Below, in pieces: positions 1 through 9,074 of a DNA stretch of 64,000 nucleotides. This DNA is from Flavobacteriaceae bacterium (GTDB taxonomy: Bacteria > Bacteroidota > Bacteroidia > Flavobacteriales > Flavobacteriaceae). Position 1 is the first letter of the stretch; each line of letters opens with the position of its first letter. The DNA is taken from contig SIHP01000006.1 of the NCBI GenBank assembly GCA_004762155.1, positions 124,001 through 188,000 on the forward strand. The letters are read 5' to 3'. The notes under the pieces are model-generated. The model was not told the origin of the DNA and did no database searches. It was given only the letters and a program-made list of their open reading frames with translations. A program made the translations under genes and the position numbers.

Positions 1-274
1 TTATAACACCTACAATAATACTTTCAGGCATCATTTTAGCATATTTAATAAAATCTGTTATAGATTTTGTCATGGTTGTTCGTTTCTCACCATCCGTTAC
101 GTAAATTACAGAATAACTCTTTTCTTTAGAAAAATTATCTGGAAGTACAATCTGTAATTCCCTGGTTTCTCCCATTATTTTAGATTCCATGGTTATGGTT
201 TCTCCTAAATCTTTTTGTGCGGATAATGATACCGATAATAATAAAAAGATAGCAACTGTTTTTAAATAGTTCAT
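1..274 (-). CDS. Putative esterase (alpha/beta hydrolase), N-terminal part, cut by window start
   Basis: I read this frame from the ATG at 272-274 to the window edge: about 91 residues without a stop. It begins with a hydrophobic signal peptide ending in a Ser-Ala-Gln type cleavage region. A 'RELQIVLPDNF' strand, a 'YSVIYVTDGEK' strand and, at the edge, 'ESIIVGVI' follow. This strand-turn pattern is typical of the N-terminal half of the esterase D / IroE-like (PF00756) alpha/beta hydrolases found as exported proteins in flavobacteria. The catalytic Ser, Asp and His would lie beyond the window, so activity cannot be judged. The gene points away from the GIN-domain gene, whose terminator lies between them. 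Confidence 0.7.
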   Translation of the reverse strand, partial: MNYLKTVAIFLLLSVSLSAQKDLGETITMESKIMGETRELQIVLPDNFSKEKSYSVIYVTDGEKRTTMTKSITDFIKYAKMMPESIIVGVI

Positions 275-476
275 TGTTTAGTATTTGTTTGTTTTACTTT
301 AAGACTGTAAAATCATAATTTAGTTACAATTTTATTTGTTTTTCTTTTTAAAGAATTATGTTTTTTCTGTTTACAGAAAAATAATCCTTTAAAGTTAACT
401 ATTATTTTTCATCTCTTTTTTAAAATTTATATTTGTTTTTATTGATGTTTCGCTTTTCTAAAAACAACAATATATA

Positions 477-518
477 TAAAAAACAAAATCCTGAGTTTAC
501 CGCAGGATTTTGTTTTTT
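477..518 (-). terminator. Rho-independent terminator of the GIN-domain gene
   Basis: A perfect 13-base stem (481-493 with 503-515) around a 9-base loop, flanked by A/T runs on both sides. On the minus strand the stem is followed by a T run. It lies about 35 bases after the stop of the gene ending at 552. The rest of the 275-551 gap is AT-rich and shows nothing else. Confidence 0.75.
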
Positions 519-551
519 ATCTTATTCTATAAAGAGTTTTATGTTATTTTC

Positions 552-1304
552 TTAATCCATTCTTCTAATAGTAGATTCACCAATAACAATTCCTTTTTTT
601 AATTCAGCATTTCCTTTATATAAAATTTTTGCCTCTCCGTATGAGGTTATTTTTATTCTTTCTGATGAATTTAATTGATACGATCCATCTCCATAAGCCG
701 TCATTTTTGTTTGCTTAGCAACTACATTAGAAGCCATAACTGTACTTGCTCCATATGCTCTTATTTTTTGTCTGTTAACAGTTCCTTTTTCTAAAGTTAA
801 AAAACTACTACCATAAATATCTACTGCCAAATCATCAACATTAATATCTTTTACAGTTACTTTAGCATCTCCATAAAAACGTAAGGCACATTTTTTTTGC
901 GTTAAAGGACTTTCAAATAATACATTTTCTTCACCACGTATTGAAAAAATAGCAACATCTGTATAAGTTATTACAACTTGTGCTACTCTATTTTTATACA
1001 AAGGCACTTTTTTCTCGTAATTATTATGCTTTATTTTTTTACTTTTTGTGTATGTTTTTGCGCCTTCCAAATACACTTGAAGTGTATTATTTAGTAATTC
1101 ATATTTAAATTTTTCTTCAGAAACGGTAATATCTTTTAACTCTATACTTGACTTATCTCCTTTTACAAAAACCACCTCTATATGTGGACTTACAATTATT
1201 TTATTAAAATTTTCGTTTAATTCTATTGTTTTTTGCGCTCTTAAACTAGTTGTGAATACTAATGAAAGAATTAAAATGATAGTTATTTTAAATTGATTTT
1301 TCAT
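552..1304 (-). CDS. Secreted GIN-domain (DUF2807) protein
   Basis: 250 residues. A signal peptide of about 23 residues (hydrophobic core, then 'LRAQ') precedes a chain of short beta-strand repeats such as 'VVFVKGDKSSIEL', 'KITSYGEAKILYKG' and 'RAYGASTVMAS'. This is the right-handed beta-helix/head-domain pattern of the GIN (DUF2807, PF10988) family, which is abundant in Bacteroidota and whose function is not established. It is exported to the periplasm or surface by inference from the signal peptide. The gene lies 3' of the ABC export genes on the same strand but is separated by 226 bases, so it is probably its own unit. It ends at a clear terminator. Confidence 0.75.
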   Translation of the reverse strand: MKNQFKITIILILSLVFTTSLRAQKTIELNENFNKIIVSPHIEVVFVKGDKSSIELKDITVSEEKFKYELLNNTLQVYLEGAKTYTKSKKIKHNNYEKKVPLYKNRVAQVVITYTDVAIFSIRGEENVLFESPLTQKKCALRFYGDAKVTVKDINVDDLAVDIYGSSFLTLEKGTVNRQKIRAYGASTVMASNVVAKQTKMTAYGDGSYQLNSSERIKITSYGEAKILYKGNAELKKGIVIGESTIRRMD

Positions 1305-1424
1305 CTTTTTTTATTTTATTTTTTTTAGTTATTTTGTTAGTCTAAATACTCTATTTTCTTAGTAAAGACACACCAACTTTTAAAATGTTACTGTTTTGTT
1401 GAAATTAGTTATTAGTTACTGGTT

Positions 1425-1523
1425 GTTACTTCGACTCCGCTCAGTAACCTATCTTCAAACAAAAACTTTTTGTTTTCAATAATGCTCAGTAACAGATAAC
1501 TGATAATTGATAATTGATAATTG
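1425..1523. repeat. Short palindrome and 7-base tandem repeat between genes
   Basis: GTTACT (1425-1430) and AGTAAC (1443-1448) form an inverted repeat around TCGACTCCGCTC, a core seen widely as an intergenic repeat in flavobacterial genomes (from memory). Part of it (GCTCAGTAAC) recurs at 1484-1493. It is followed at 1501-1523 by just over three copies of the 7-mer TGATAAT. No gene is here. Confidence 0.5.
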
Positions 1524-1530
1524 AAAAAAC

Positions 1531-3945
1531 TTATTCAAATTTTAAATACTTTATTAAATCTACTTTTGTAGCGTTGTAAGCCTTTAAACCTACAACCACA
1601 AAAACTAAAATCACTAATATAACAGGTGTAATTAAATAAGGTAGCAAAGGCATTTCTATCTTATAAACAAAATTATCTAACCAATTTTGCATAAAATAAT
1701 ACGCGAAAGGAACAAGAAAAACAGAAGCTACAACTGTTATTTTAAGAAAACTTTTAATTAACTGAAACATGATTTCTTTTACAGATGCTCCTAAAGTTTT
1801 GCGTATTGCTACTTCTTTTAAACGTTGTTGTATTGTTAGTGTTGCCAAAGCAAACAAACCAAGTAATGCAATTAAAATAATTATTGAGGTTATGATAAAA
1901 AATAAAGTTTCTTGTTTTTCATACTTTTTATGGGTTCTAGCGAAACGTTTATTTAAAAAAGTTGGATTAAAAGGATAACCTTGTTCTATATTTTTTCTCC
2001 AATAATTTTCTATAAAACTTAAGGTTTCTTTTACATTATCTGGCTTAATTTTCAATTGCATAATCCAAAAATTTCTTTTCATAGAACTATACGTATTCCA
2101 ATGTGTAAAAACAGTAGGTCCAATTTGTGTATCTAGTCCTTCTATATGATAATCTTTTACCATTCCTACAACTTCTAATTGTTTATCTTCTTTACCGCTT
2201 TGCCTAAATCCTGAACTTATTTTTTTACCTATAGGATTCTCATAAATATTCATTTTTTTTGCTAAACTTTCATTAATTAAAACATTAGTAATTGAATCTG
2301 AAGCTATTTCTTCTTGTAAATCTCTTCCTTTAATTATTTCAATATCCATCGTATTTAAATAATTATAATCCATGCAATTAATAAAAGATTGTACATTAAT
2401 CTCTTTGTGTGCAAAATTTGTTGAGTTTGCACTTCCTCCACCTATAACAAAATTATTACTTGTTAAGGTTTCAATATTAGGATGTTTAATAAGTTCTTTT
2501 TTAGCTAACTGATATTTTTTGTATTTATTTATAGTCCCTGTCATGGGTATCATAATTATTTGCTCACCATTAAAACCTAAGTCTTTATGTGTCATATAAT
2601 TTACTTGTTTATTAATAACAAGAGATCCAATAAGAAAAAAACCTGAAATTAAAAATTGAAAGCCTAACATTATATTTCTTGCAAACACCTTGTTTTTACT
2701 TTTAGATATATTTCCTTTTAAAACTTCGACGGCTTTAAAACTTGATAAATACAAAGAAGGAATACTAGCTATACAAAATGATACTATTAGCGCTATGATA
2801 CTAATTTTTACAAGTACATCAATTTCTAAAATTGAAATATCTTTATTCATAAAATCATTAAATGAGGGTAATACTAGTTCTACTAATAATAAAGAAAACA
2901 ATAACGCTATAAAACCTTGTAAAATAACTTCTAAAGCATATTGAAAAATCATAACCCTTTTAGAAAGACCTAATGTTTTTTTAACACCAACTTCTTTAGC
3001 TCTTTGTGTTGCAGAAGCAGTTGTTAAATTTATAAAATTAACACACGAAATTATAATTAATAAAACAGATAAAGCAAGTAAAATTTTAATCAATTGATAA
3101 TTCCCTTTACCCTCATGAGTTGTGTTTTTACTAATACTTTTTAATCTAATATCGTTTAACGGTTCAAAATAGGTAGTTGTTCCATATTTTTCAAAAAACA
3201 ATTCTGGAGTAATTCCTTCTGCTTTAGCTCCTGGTAATACCGAGTTTTTATGCCAAATAGCTAATGCCTTTTTATCTAATTCAATTTTATTTACATTCAA
3301 ACTTGTTTTAACAAACAATGTATTTGAAAAACTTCCCCAATCTTCTCTTGGTTTTTCTTTAAACTGTAATACTATATTAGGCATAAAATAATGCTTCCCC
3401 TCTATTTTATAAACCGTAGTTACCATAAAAGTTCTACCAAAAAAATCTATAGTTTTACCAATAGCTTTCCTTTTTCCAAAAAATAACTCTGCTTGTTTGT
3501 CTGATAAAGCGACATGATTTCTTGCTTCTTTAAACTTAGATGTACTTCCTGCAATAATTTCAAAAGGGAATACATCAAAAAAAGTAGCTTGTCCTTTTAA
3601 AATTTTTTGTGTATAAATCTTCTTTTTTCCTATTTCTACAACAATACTTTCATAAGAACTTTGCGATAAATAACATTCTTGTATCTCTGGTATTTCAGCT
3701 TTATAATAAGAGCCCTCTATATTTGTACTAGAGTCCCAAATTTCATTTTCTCCCATTTTATGTAAAACCTTATAAACTTGATTTTTATAAGGATTACTTG
3801 CATTATAAATCTCTTCATCTTTTAAGTATAATAAAATAATTAGTAATCCTGCTAAACCTAATGTTAACCCTGATACATTTATTACAATGTTTAACCAGTT
3901 TTTTTGCTGATTTCTAAAGAATATTTTAAACCACGTTTGTAACAT
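1531..3945 (-). CDS. ABC transporter permease, MacB/FtsX type
   Basis: About 804 residues if started at 'MLQTWFKIFF'; an in-frame ATG 27 bases upstream (3972) would add nine basic residues. The layout is that of the long flavobacterial FtsX-like permeases. There is one N-terminal membrane helix (about residues 20-40), a large periplasmic MacB-PCD-like domain and a first FtsX block of helices in the middle ('LLALSVLLIIISCVNFINL', 'ASATQRAKEVGVKKTLGLS'). A second periplasmic domain and a C-terminal FtsX block with 'QQRLKEVAIRKTLGAS' follow. The two 'KEV(G/A)..KTLGAS' coupling loops contact the ATPase. With the ATPase (3982-4683) and the membrane-fusion protein (4975-6219) it forms an exporter. 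The substrate cannot be told; this family exports antibiotics, peptides or lipoproteins. No outer-membrane TolC partner is encoded here. Confidence 0.88.
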   Translation of the reverse strand: MLQTWFKIFFRNQQKNWLNIVINVSGLTLGLAGLLIILLYLKDEEIYNASNPYKNQVYKVLHKMGENEIWDSSTNIEGSYYKAEIPEIQECYLSQSSYESIVVEIGKKKIYTQKILKGQATFFDVFPFEIIAGSTSKFKEARNHVALSDKQAELFFGKRKAIGKTIDFFGRTFMVTTVYKIEGKHYFMPNIVLQFKEKPREDWGSFSNTLFVKTSLNVNKIELDKKALAIWHKNSVLPGAKAEGITPELFFEKYGTTTYFEPLNDIRLKSISKNTTHEGKGNYQLIKILLALSVLLIIISCVNFINLTTASATQRAKEVGVKKTLGLSKRVMIFQYALEVILQGFIALLFSLLLVELVLPSFNDFMNKDISILEIDVLVKISIIALIVSFCIASIPSLYLSSFKAVEVLKGNISKSKNKVFARNIMLGFQFLISGFFLIGSLVINKQVNYMTHKDLGFNGEQIIMIPMTGTINKYKKYQLAKKELIKHPNIETLTSNNFVIGGGSANSTNFAHKEINVQSFINCMDYNYLNTMDIEIIKGRDLQEEIASDSITNVLINESLAKKMNIYENPIGKKISSGFRQSGKEDKQLEVVGMVKDYHIEGLDTQIGPTVFTHWNTYSSMKRNFWIMQLKIKPDNVKETLSFIENYWRKNIEQGYPFNPTFLNKRFARTHKKYEKQETLFFIITSIIILIALLGLFALATLTIQQRLKEVAIRKTLGASVKEIMFQLIKSFLKITVVASVFLVPFAYYFMQNWLDNFVYKIEMPLLPYLITPVILVILVFVVVGLKAYNATKVDLIKYLKFE

Positions 3946-3981
3946 AATTTTAGTTTTTAAATTGTTTTTCAAAAGATTAGC

Positions 3982-4683
3982 TTACTGTACTAGAACATCT
4001 ACTTTATGTTCATTTTCTTTTTGAGAAATAATTTCTCCATCTTTTAGCGTAATAACTCTTGAAGAGAATTGTGCGTCATAAGAAGAGTGTGTAACCATAA
4101 CTATTGTAGCTCCTGTTGCATGCAATTCTGCTAATAATTCCATAACGTCATTACCACTTTTGCTATCTAAATTTCCAGTTGGTTCATCTGCTAAAATCAA
4201 TTTAGGATTCGTTACCAAAGCTCTTGCTACTGCAACACGTTGTTGTTGACCACCAGATAATTGTAACGGATAATGTTTTGCGCGATGTGCGATTCCAATA
4301 CGCTCTAAAATTTCATTAACACGTTTTTTTCTTTCTGATGACTTTACTTTATTATAGATTAAAGGCAGTTCTACATTTTCAAAAACTGTTAATTCATCAA
4401 TTAAATTAAAATTCTGAAAAATGAAACCAATATTTGCTTTTCGTAACCCAGCTCTTTCTTTTTCATTAAAACTGGCAACTTCTGTAGTATCAAAAACATA
4501 ACTACCATTATCTGGAGCATCTAACAAACCAATAATATTTAATAAGGTTGATTTTCCACAACCTGATGCTCCCATTATAGAAACAAACTCTCCTTCATTT
4601 ACGGTTACACTTAACTTATTTAAAGCGGTAGTTTCTACTTCTTCTGTTCTGTATATTTTTACTAAGTCTTTTATTTGTATCAT
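3982..4683 (-). CDS. ABC transporter ATP-binding protein, MacB/LolD class
   Basis: 233 residues, the usual length for a stand-alone MacB/LolD ATPase. Walker A is GASGCGKST (38-46), the Q-loop follows at about 90, the signature LSGGQ is at 142-146, Walker B LILADEPTGNLD starts at 162 and the H-loop His is at 199. It hydrolyses ATP on the cytoplasmic face and drives the FtsX-type permease encoded just downstream. The closest family resemblance is to the MacB-type efflux class. Downstream spacing to the permease is 9-36 bases depending on start choice, so the two are surely cotranscribed. Confidence 0.92.
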   Translation of the reverse strand: MIQIKDLVKIYRTEEVETTALNKLSVTVNEGEFVSIMGASGCGKSTLLNIIGLLDAPDNGSYVFDTTEVASFNEKERAGLRKANIGFIFQNFNLIDELTVFENVELPLIYNKVKSSERKKRVNEILERIGIAHRAKHYPLQLSGGQQQRVAVARALVTNPKLILADEPTGNLDSKSGNDVMELLAELHATGATIVMVTHSSYDAQFSSRVITLKDGEIISQKENEHKVDVLVQ

Positions 4684-4780
4684 TTTTATTTTATTAAAAT
4701 ATTAAAAGATTTAAAAATTGAAAGCCTTTATGCTCAATTGTAATCTTTGTATTTTGTTCTTCTATTAATTGTTTTTTGTT

Positions 4781-4854
4781 GTCATTGCGAGAAAAACGAA
4801 GCAATCTGTTAATCGATTATGAGATTGTTTCTCTCGTGTCTCGTTTGTAATGAC
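4781..4854. repeat. GTCATTGCGAG-type intergenic palindrome, copy 1
   Basis: Begins GTCATTGCGAG and ends TGTAATGAC. The inner arms GAAGCAATCT and AGATTGTTTC pair imperfectly around a short loop, giving a long hairpin. This is the GTCATTGCGAG..GAAGCAATC repeat seen between genes in many bacteria, including Bacteroidota (general knowledge). It lies in the 291-base gap between the ATPase and the membrane-fusion protein genes. Confidence 0.75.
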
Positions 4855-4877
4855 TTTTTTTACTTTTTATTACTATT

Positions 4878-4953
4878 CGTCATTGCGAGAGAAACGAAGT
4901 AATCTGTTTATCGGTTAGCAGATTACTTCTGTCGTACCTCAATCGTAATAACG
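4878..4953. repeat. GTCATTGCGAG-type intergenic palindrome, copy 2
   Basis: Second copy in the same orientation about 25 bases after copy 1: CGTCATTGCGAG...GAAGTAATCTG, loop, CAGATTACTTC...TAATAACG. The arms are partly decayed at the end. Two tandem copies inside what should be one operon could attenuate or stabilise the transcript between the adaptor and ATPase genes. Confidence 0.7.
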
Positions 4954-4974
4954 TTATTTTTAACGCTGTGCTAT

Positions 4975-6219
4975 TTACTGAATATTTACTTCTTCAACAT
5001 TTTCAAAATCGTCGTAACTAGAAGTTATAATTCTATCTCCTTCTTTAAGACCATCTACAATCTCGTAATAAAAAGGATTTTCTCTTCCTATTTTCACCTT
5101 TCTTTTCACTGCTTTGTTATCAGAATTTAAAACAAAAACCCAATTTCCGTTTGTACTTTGGTAAAACTGGCCTTTAGTTACTAACAAAGCTTTACTATTA
5201 TTAGATAAAAACAACTTACTTTTTAATGACATTCCTCTTTTAATATTTTTTGATAAAGAATCTTTTTTAAATAATAATTCCACTGTAAATCTGCCATTTA
5301 CTACTTCTGGATATATTTTATGTAATGAAATATCATATGTTTCTGTATGTACTTTTACACTTCCTTTAATACCTTCATCTAGCTTAGAAATATAGTATTC
5401 ATCTACTTTTGCTACTAATTTATACCCGTCTAAAACATCAACTTTTCCAACAGATTGTCCTTGATTATAATTTTCTCCTAAAATAGGATTAAAAGAAGAT
5501 AACAATCCACTAACTGGAGCTTTTACCACAAAATTTTCTTTGTTTTTTCTTAGCAAATTCAAACTTTTCTCCATGTTTGTTATAGATGAATTTATACGTG
5601 ATAATTGTGTTTCTCTACTCTTTTTTTCTTCTGAAACACTTTTTTTAATAACTGTTGTTCTTTCTTTTTGAAACGAAAATTCTTGTGATGTTTTTTGAAA
5701 ATCGTTTTTTGCTACAACTCCTTTGTCATATAATTTAGCGTCTAACTCATATTCGCGCTCCGCATTTTTAAAATCATTACTAATACTTAACAATTGCTGA
5801 TCTAAATTTAATTGTTGATTTTTAATACTAACTCTAATGTTTCTTAAATTATTAATTTGTTCAATAATAGCAGTTTCTTGTGTTAAATAATTTAACTCCG
5901 CATTTGGATTATACACTCTTAATAAAGGAGTTCCTTTGGTGATCATTTGTCCGCTTTCAACAAAAATTTCTGAAACAGAACCTCCTTGAATTACATTTAC
6001 CAATACAGATGTTTTTGGCTCAACTGTACTGTTAAATAAAATAGCATCTTCAAAATCGCCTTTTATGACTTTTTTAATAATAATGCTTTCTTTTTTTAAA
6101 TTCACTTGTTTTTTTCTTGTTAAGTTCATCAGCATAAGGCTTACTAATAAAACTAGTGGAATACTTAAAAATAGCATCTTTTTAGTTTTTCTGTTTTTAG
6201 GTTTTAATTGTTTGTCCAT
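4975..6219 (-). CDS. Periplasmic adaptor (HlyD/MacA-like membrane-fusion protein)
   Basis: 414 residues. It has a basic N-terminus, one membrane anchor ('LFLSIPLVLLVSLMLMNL', about 16-33), then a biotinyl-lipoyl-like half domain ('GGSVSEIFVESGQMITKG'). A long alpha-helical hairpin (about 110-235, rich in Q, N, E, K) follows, then the second lipoyl half ('FVVKAPVSGLLSSFN') and a beta-barrel with a C-terminal membrane-proximal domain. This is the standard adaptor of MacAB-type tripartite efflux. It is the first gene of the exporter set, is read away from the sigma-54 activator gene, and has a likely sigma-54 promoter just upstream. The 291-base gap to the ATPase gene carries two repeats. Confidence 0.88.
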   Translation of the reverse strand: MDKQLKPKNRKTKKMLFLSIPLVLLVSLMLMNLTRKKQVNLKKESIIIKKVIKGDFEDAILFNSTVEPKTSVLVNVIQGGSVSEIFVESGQMITKGTPLLRVYNPNAELNYLTQETAIIEQINNLRNIRVSIKNQQLNLDQQLLSISNDFKNAEREYELDAKLYDKGVVAKNDFQKTSQEFSFQKERTTVIKKSVSEEKKSRETQLSRINSSITNMEKSLNLLRKNKENFVVKAPVSGLLSSFNPILGENYNQGQSVGKVDVLDGYKLVAKVDEYYISKLDEGIKGSVKVHTETYDISLHKIYPEVVNGRFTVELLFKKDSLSKNIKRGMSLKSKLFLSNNSKALLVTKGQFYQSTNGNWVFVLNSDNKAVKRKVKIGRENPFYYEIVDGLKEGDRIITSSYDDFENVEEVNIQ

Positions 6220-6248
6220 AATAGTTCGTCTTAGTTTGGTATGTTATA

Positions 6249-6264
6249 GTCCATAAATGTGCCA
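6249..6264 (-). promoter_or_regulatory. Candidate sigma-54 promoter of the efflux operon
   Basis: On the minus strand TGGCAC (6264-6259) is a perfect -24 element. Five bases later comes TGGA, where the consensus has TTGC, so the -12 half is weak. It ends 29 bases before the adaptor ATG, which fits a short leader. The adjacent divergent gene encodes a sigma-54 activator with GAFTGA, which is the main support. Confidence 0.45.
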
Positions 6265-6327
6265 CGAGAAAACATGTGTTCAAGACACTGACTTTCAGTA
6301 TACTATGTTTTTAAATGATTTTTAGTG

Positions 6328-6343
6328 TGTTCAAAAACGAACA
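6328..6343. promoter_or_regulatory. Perfect palindrome TGTTC-N6-GAACA, likely enhancer site for the NtrC-type regulator
   Basis: Arms TGTTC (6328-6332) and GAACA (6339-6343) are exact. A degenerate relative (TTGTTC..ATTCAAACAA) follows at 6349-6366, and GTGTTCAAGACAC lies at 6276-6288. The site is about 65 bases upstream of the candidate sigma-54 promoter, a normal distance for an upstream activating sequence. It is also close to the start of the regulator gene, so autoregulation is possible. Confidence 0.45.
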
Positions 6344-6383
6344 TTTTTTTGTTCATATTCAAACAAAAGCCTAACTATGTAGT

Positions 6384-7754
6384 ATGAGAAAAAAAGACGC
6401 TACTATTTTAATTGTTGATGATGATGATGATATTTTATTTTCTGCCAGAATTAGTTTAAAGAAGTATTTTAATAAAATAATTACGGCTAATAATCCTAAG
6501 AAAATAAGCAATCATTTAACAGAAACTACTATTGATGTTGTTTTATTAGATATGAATTATCGTATTGGTTTTGAAGACGGTAAAGAAGGTTTGTATTGGT
6601 TAAAACACATTAAAGAAGTGAGTCCGGAAACAACTGTTATTTTAATGACTGCTTTTGGAAGTGTTAATTTAGCTGTTGATGCTATTAAAAAAGGTGCTAC
6701 CGATTTTATTTTAAAACCGTGGAATACAGAAAAGTTATACGGAGTTGTAAATGCTGGTGTAGAATTATCGCGTTCTCAACGAAAAAACACACAGTTACAA
6801 ACCGTACAAAAACAACAAGACAAAGATTTTCATAAACAAACCGAACATATTATTGGTGTTGCTCCCGCAATGCAATCAGCTGTAAAACTAGCACATAAAG
6901 TTGCACCTACTGATGCTAATATTTTAATTTTAGGCGAAAACGGAACAGGTAAATATGTGTTTGCTAAAGAAATTCACTTGCAATCAGAACGAAAAAACCA
7001 TCCTTTTATTCATGTAGATTTAGGCTCTTTAAACGAAAATTTATTTGAAAGCGAACTATTTGGTTATGCAAAAGGTGCATTTACAGGCGCACATAAAGAT
7101 ACAATTGGTCGTTTTGAATTGGCAAAAGGTGGCTCTATTTTCTTAGATGAAATTGGTAACCTTCCACTCCACTTACAATCTAAACTATTAACCGTTGTTC
7201 AAAATAGAAAAGTTACGCGTTTGGGTGAAGGAAACGAACGTGAAATTGATGTTCGTATTATTTGTGCTACAAATGCTCCTATACATAAAATGGTTGATGA
7301 AGGGAATTTTAGACAAGATTTATTATTTAGAATAAATACTATTGAATTAAACTTACCTGCTTTACGAGAACGAAAAGAAGATATATTATTATTAGCAACT
7401 CACTTTTTACAAAAACTCAATAAAAAGTATCGTAAAAATATTACTGGTTTTTCCAAAGAAGCTATTCATGCCTTAAATAATTATCATTGGCCAGGAAATA
7501 TTAGAGAAATTGAACATATTGTAGAGCGTGCTGTTATTATTACAGAAGCTACAGCAATAGAAACTTTTGATTTGCATTTTTCAACAAAAAAAATTACTAC
7601 AAATACTGTTGAGACTTTAAATTTAGAAGAAACTGAAAAGCTTTTAATTCAGCAAGCACTACAAAAACATCAAGGAAATATCTCTAGAGCTGCTAAAGAT
7701 TTAGGATTAACAAGAGCAGCATTGTACAGACGTTTAGAAAAACATAATTTATAA
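6384..7754 (+). CDS. Sigma-54-dependent response regulator (NtrC family)
   Basis: 456 residues in three domains. The receiver (1-125) has the acidic pocket VDDDDD (11-16), phospho-acceptor Asp56 and Lys111. The AAA+ domain (about 155-385) has Walker A GENGTGK (184-190), GAFTGA (231-236, the sigma-54 contact loop) and Walker B SIFLDEIG (251-258), followed by an R-finger region. The C-terminus (about 410-456) is a Fis-type helix-turn-helix ending '[14 protein letters not shown]'. It activates sigma-54 promoters when phosphorylated by the kinase encoded immediately downstream. The divergent efflux operon, with a candidate -24 box and a palindrome between the two, is the likely target. Confidence 0.93.
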   Translation: MRKKDATILIVDDDDDILFSARISLKKYFNKIITANNPKKISNHLTETTIDVVLLDMNYRIGFEDGKEGLYWLKHIKEVSPETTVILMTAFGSVNLAVDAIKKGATDFILKPWNTEKLYGVVNAGVELSRSQRKNTQLQTVQKQQDKDFHKQTEHIIGVAPAMQSAVKLAHKVAPTDANILILGENGTGKYVFAKEIHLQSERKNHPFIHVDLGSLNENLFESELFGYAKGAFTGAHKDTIGRFELAKGGSIFLDEIGNLPLHLQSKLLTVVQNRKVTRLGEGNEREIDVRIICATNAPIHKMVDEGNFRQDLLFRINTIELNLPALRERKEDILLLATHFLQKLNKKYRKNITGFSKEAIHALNNYHWPGNIREIEHIVERAVIITEATAIETFDLHFSTKKITTNTVETLNLEETEKLLIQQALQKHQGNISRAAKDLGLTRAALYRRLEKHNL

Positions 7755-9074
7755 ATGGGAAAGCCACAGTATTTACAAATCGTTTTTAGAATTCTATTTA
7801 TAGTTACAAACGGAATTATTATTTTTTTTAGTTATTCTAAAAACTATATAATAAATACAATAGGTTTTAGCTTGTTTTTTATTTTTCAGTTATTTCTCTT
7901 CCTAAATTACCTAAAAAAACAATTTGCTGATATTGAAAAATCTATAGATTGTTTATTGTTTAATGATTATACAAATACTATTGCCAAAGAAAAGAGAAAA
8001 AACCCGTTGCATAATAAAACTGCACTATTATTAGAAAAACAACGAAAACTCCATTTACAAAAAACATCAGAACAACTTATTTTTACCAATATTATTGAAA
8101 GTTTAGGTATTGGTATTTTAATTTTAAGAAAAGACATTCATCAAAATATAGAAGTTTTTCAGTTAAATAAATCATTTACCGATTTTTTAAAGATTCCAAA
8201 ATTTTATAACTGGAACTTATTAAAAAGTAAAATGGGAAAACTAGCTGGTTTTATTGATCATTGGAAAAAAATACGTCATACTATTACATTAACCATTAAT
8301 GAAGAAAAAGAAACTTTTTTTTTAAAAACATCTATTACCCAAACCAATCAATATGAATACTTAGTAATTTCCTTAGAAACCATACAACAATTAATAGATA
8401 AGAAAGAAAAAGAAGCTTGGTATAAATTAATGAATGTTATGTCTCATGAAATTATTAATACAATTACACCAATTAGTAGTTTAGCAGAAAGTTTAGATTC
8501 TTTATTACAAGAAGATAATGACGAAGATACCTTAGAAGAACTTTCTGAAGGATTAAAAATAATTAAACGACGTTCATATCACCTAACAACATTTGTAGAT
8601 ACTTATAGAAGGCTAGCTGAACTTCCATTACCAAATAAACAAGAAGTAGATTTGGTTACTATAGTAAAAAACACCTTATTATTATTTGAACAAGAATTTT
8701 CTCAAAAAAATATTAATTGTGTTTTTAAAGTAAATGACTCTTTTATAATTAATGCTGATAAGCAACAAATAGAACAAGTTCTTATTAATTTACTGTCTAA
8801 CTGTATCTACGCGTTTGAAGAAACAAAAGCCCCAGAAATCATTATCACTATTTCGTCTGATAAAAAACGTACACTATTAACTATTGTTGATAATGGAAAA
8901 GGAATTCCTGATGAAATTAAAGAAAATATTTTCATTCCATATTTTACAACTCGTAAAGATGGGTCTGGTATTGGTTTAACATTAAGCAAAAGTATTATGG
9001 AAGCCCACAATGGAAACATACACTATTATAATACAATTGTAAACAAAACAAACTTCACCTTAACATTTATTTAG
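7755..9074 (+). CDS. Membrane sensor histidine kinase partner of the NtrC-type regulator
   Basis: 439 residues. Two N-terminal membrane helices (about 8-27 and 33-52) lie close together with almost no periplasmic loop, so the signal is probably sensed in the membrane or by the PAS-like stretch (about 105-210). The H-box is 'MSHEIINTITPI' with His231. The catalytic domain has N-box 'INLLSNCIYAFEE', G1 'IVDNGKGIP' and G2 'GSGIGLTLS'. The start ATG is immediately after the regulator's stop, so the two genes are translationally coupled. It phosphorylates the sigma-54 activator. Similar activator/kinase pairs commonly flank MacAB-like exporters in flavobacteria (general knowledge). Confidence 0.92.
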   Translation: MGKPQYLQIVFRILFIVTNGIIIFFSYSKNYIINTIGFSLFFIFQLFLFLNYLKKQFADIEKSIDCLLFNDYTNTIAKEKRKNPLHNKTALLLEKQRKLHLQKTSEQLIFTNIIESLGIGILILRKDIHQNIEVFQLNKSFTDFLKIPKFYNWNLLKSKMGKLAGFIDHWKKIRHTITLTINEEKETFFLKTSITQTNQYEYLVISLETIQQLIDKKEKEAWYKLMNVMSHEIINTITPISSLAESLDSLLQEDNDEDTLEELSEGLKIIKRRSYHLTTFVDTYRRLAELPLPNKQEVDLVTIVKNTLLLFEQEFSQKNINCVFKVNDSFIINADKQQIEQVLINLLSNCIYAFEETKAPEIIITISSDKKRTLLTIVDNGKGIPDEIKENIFIPYFTTRKDGSGIGLTLSKSIMEAHNGNIHYYNTIVNKTNFTLTFI

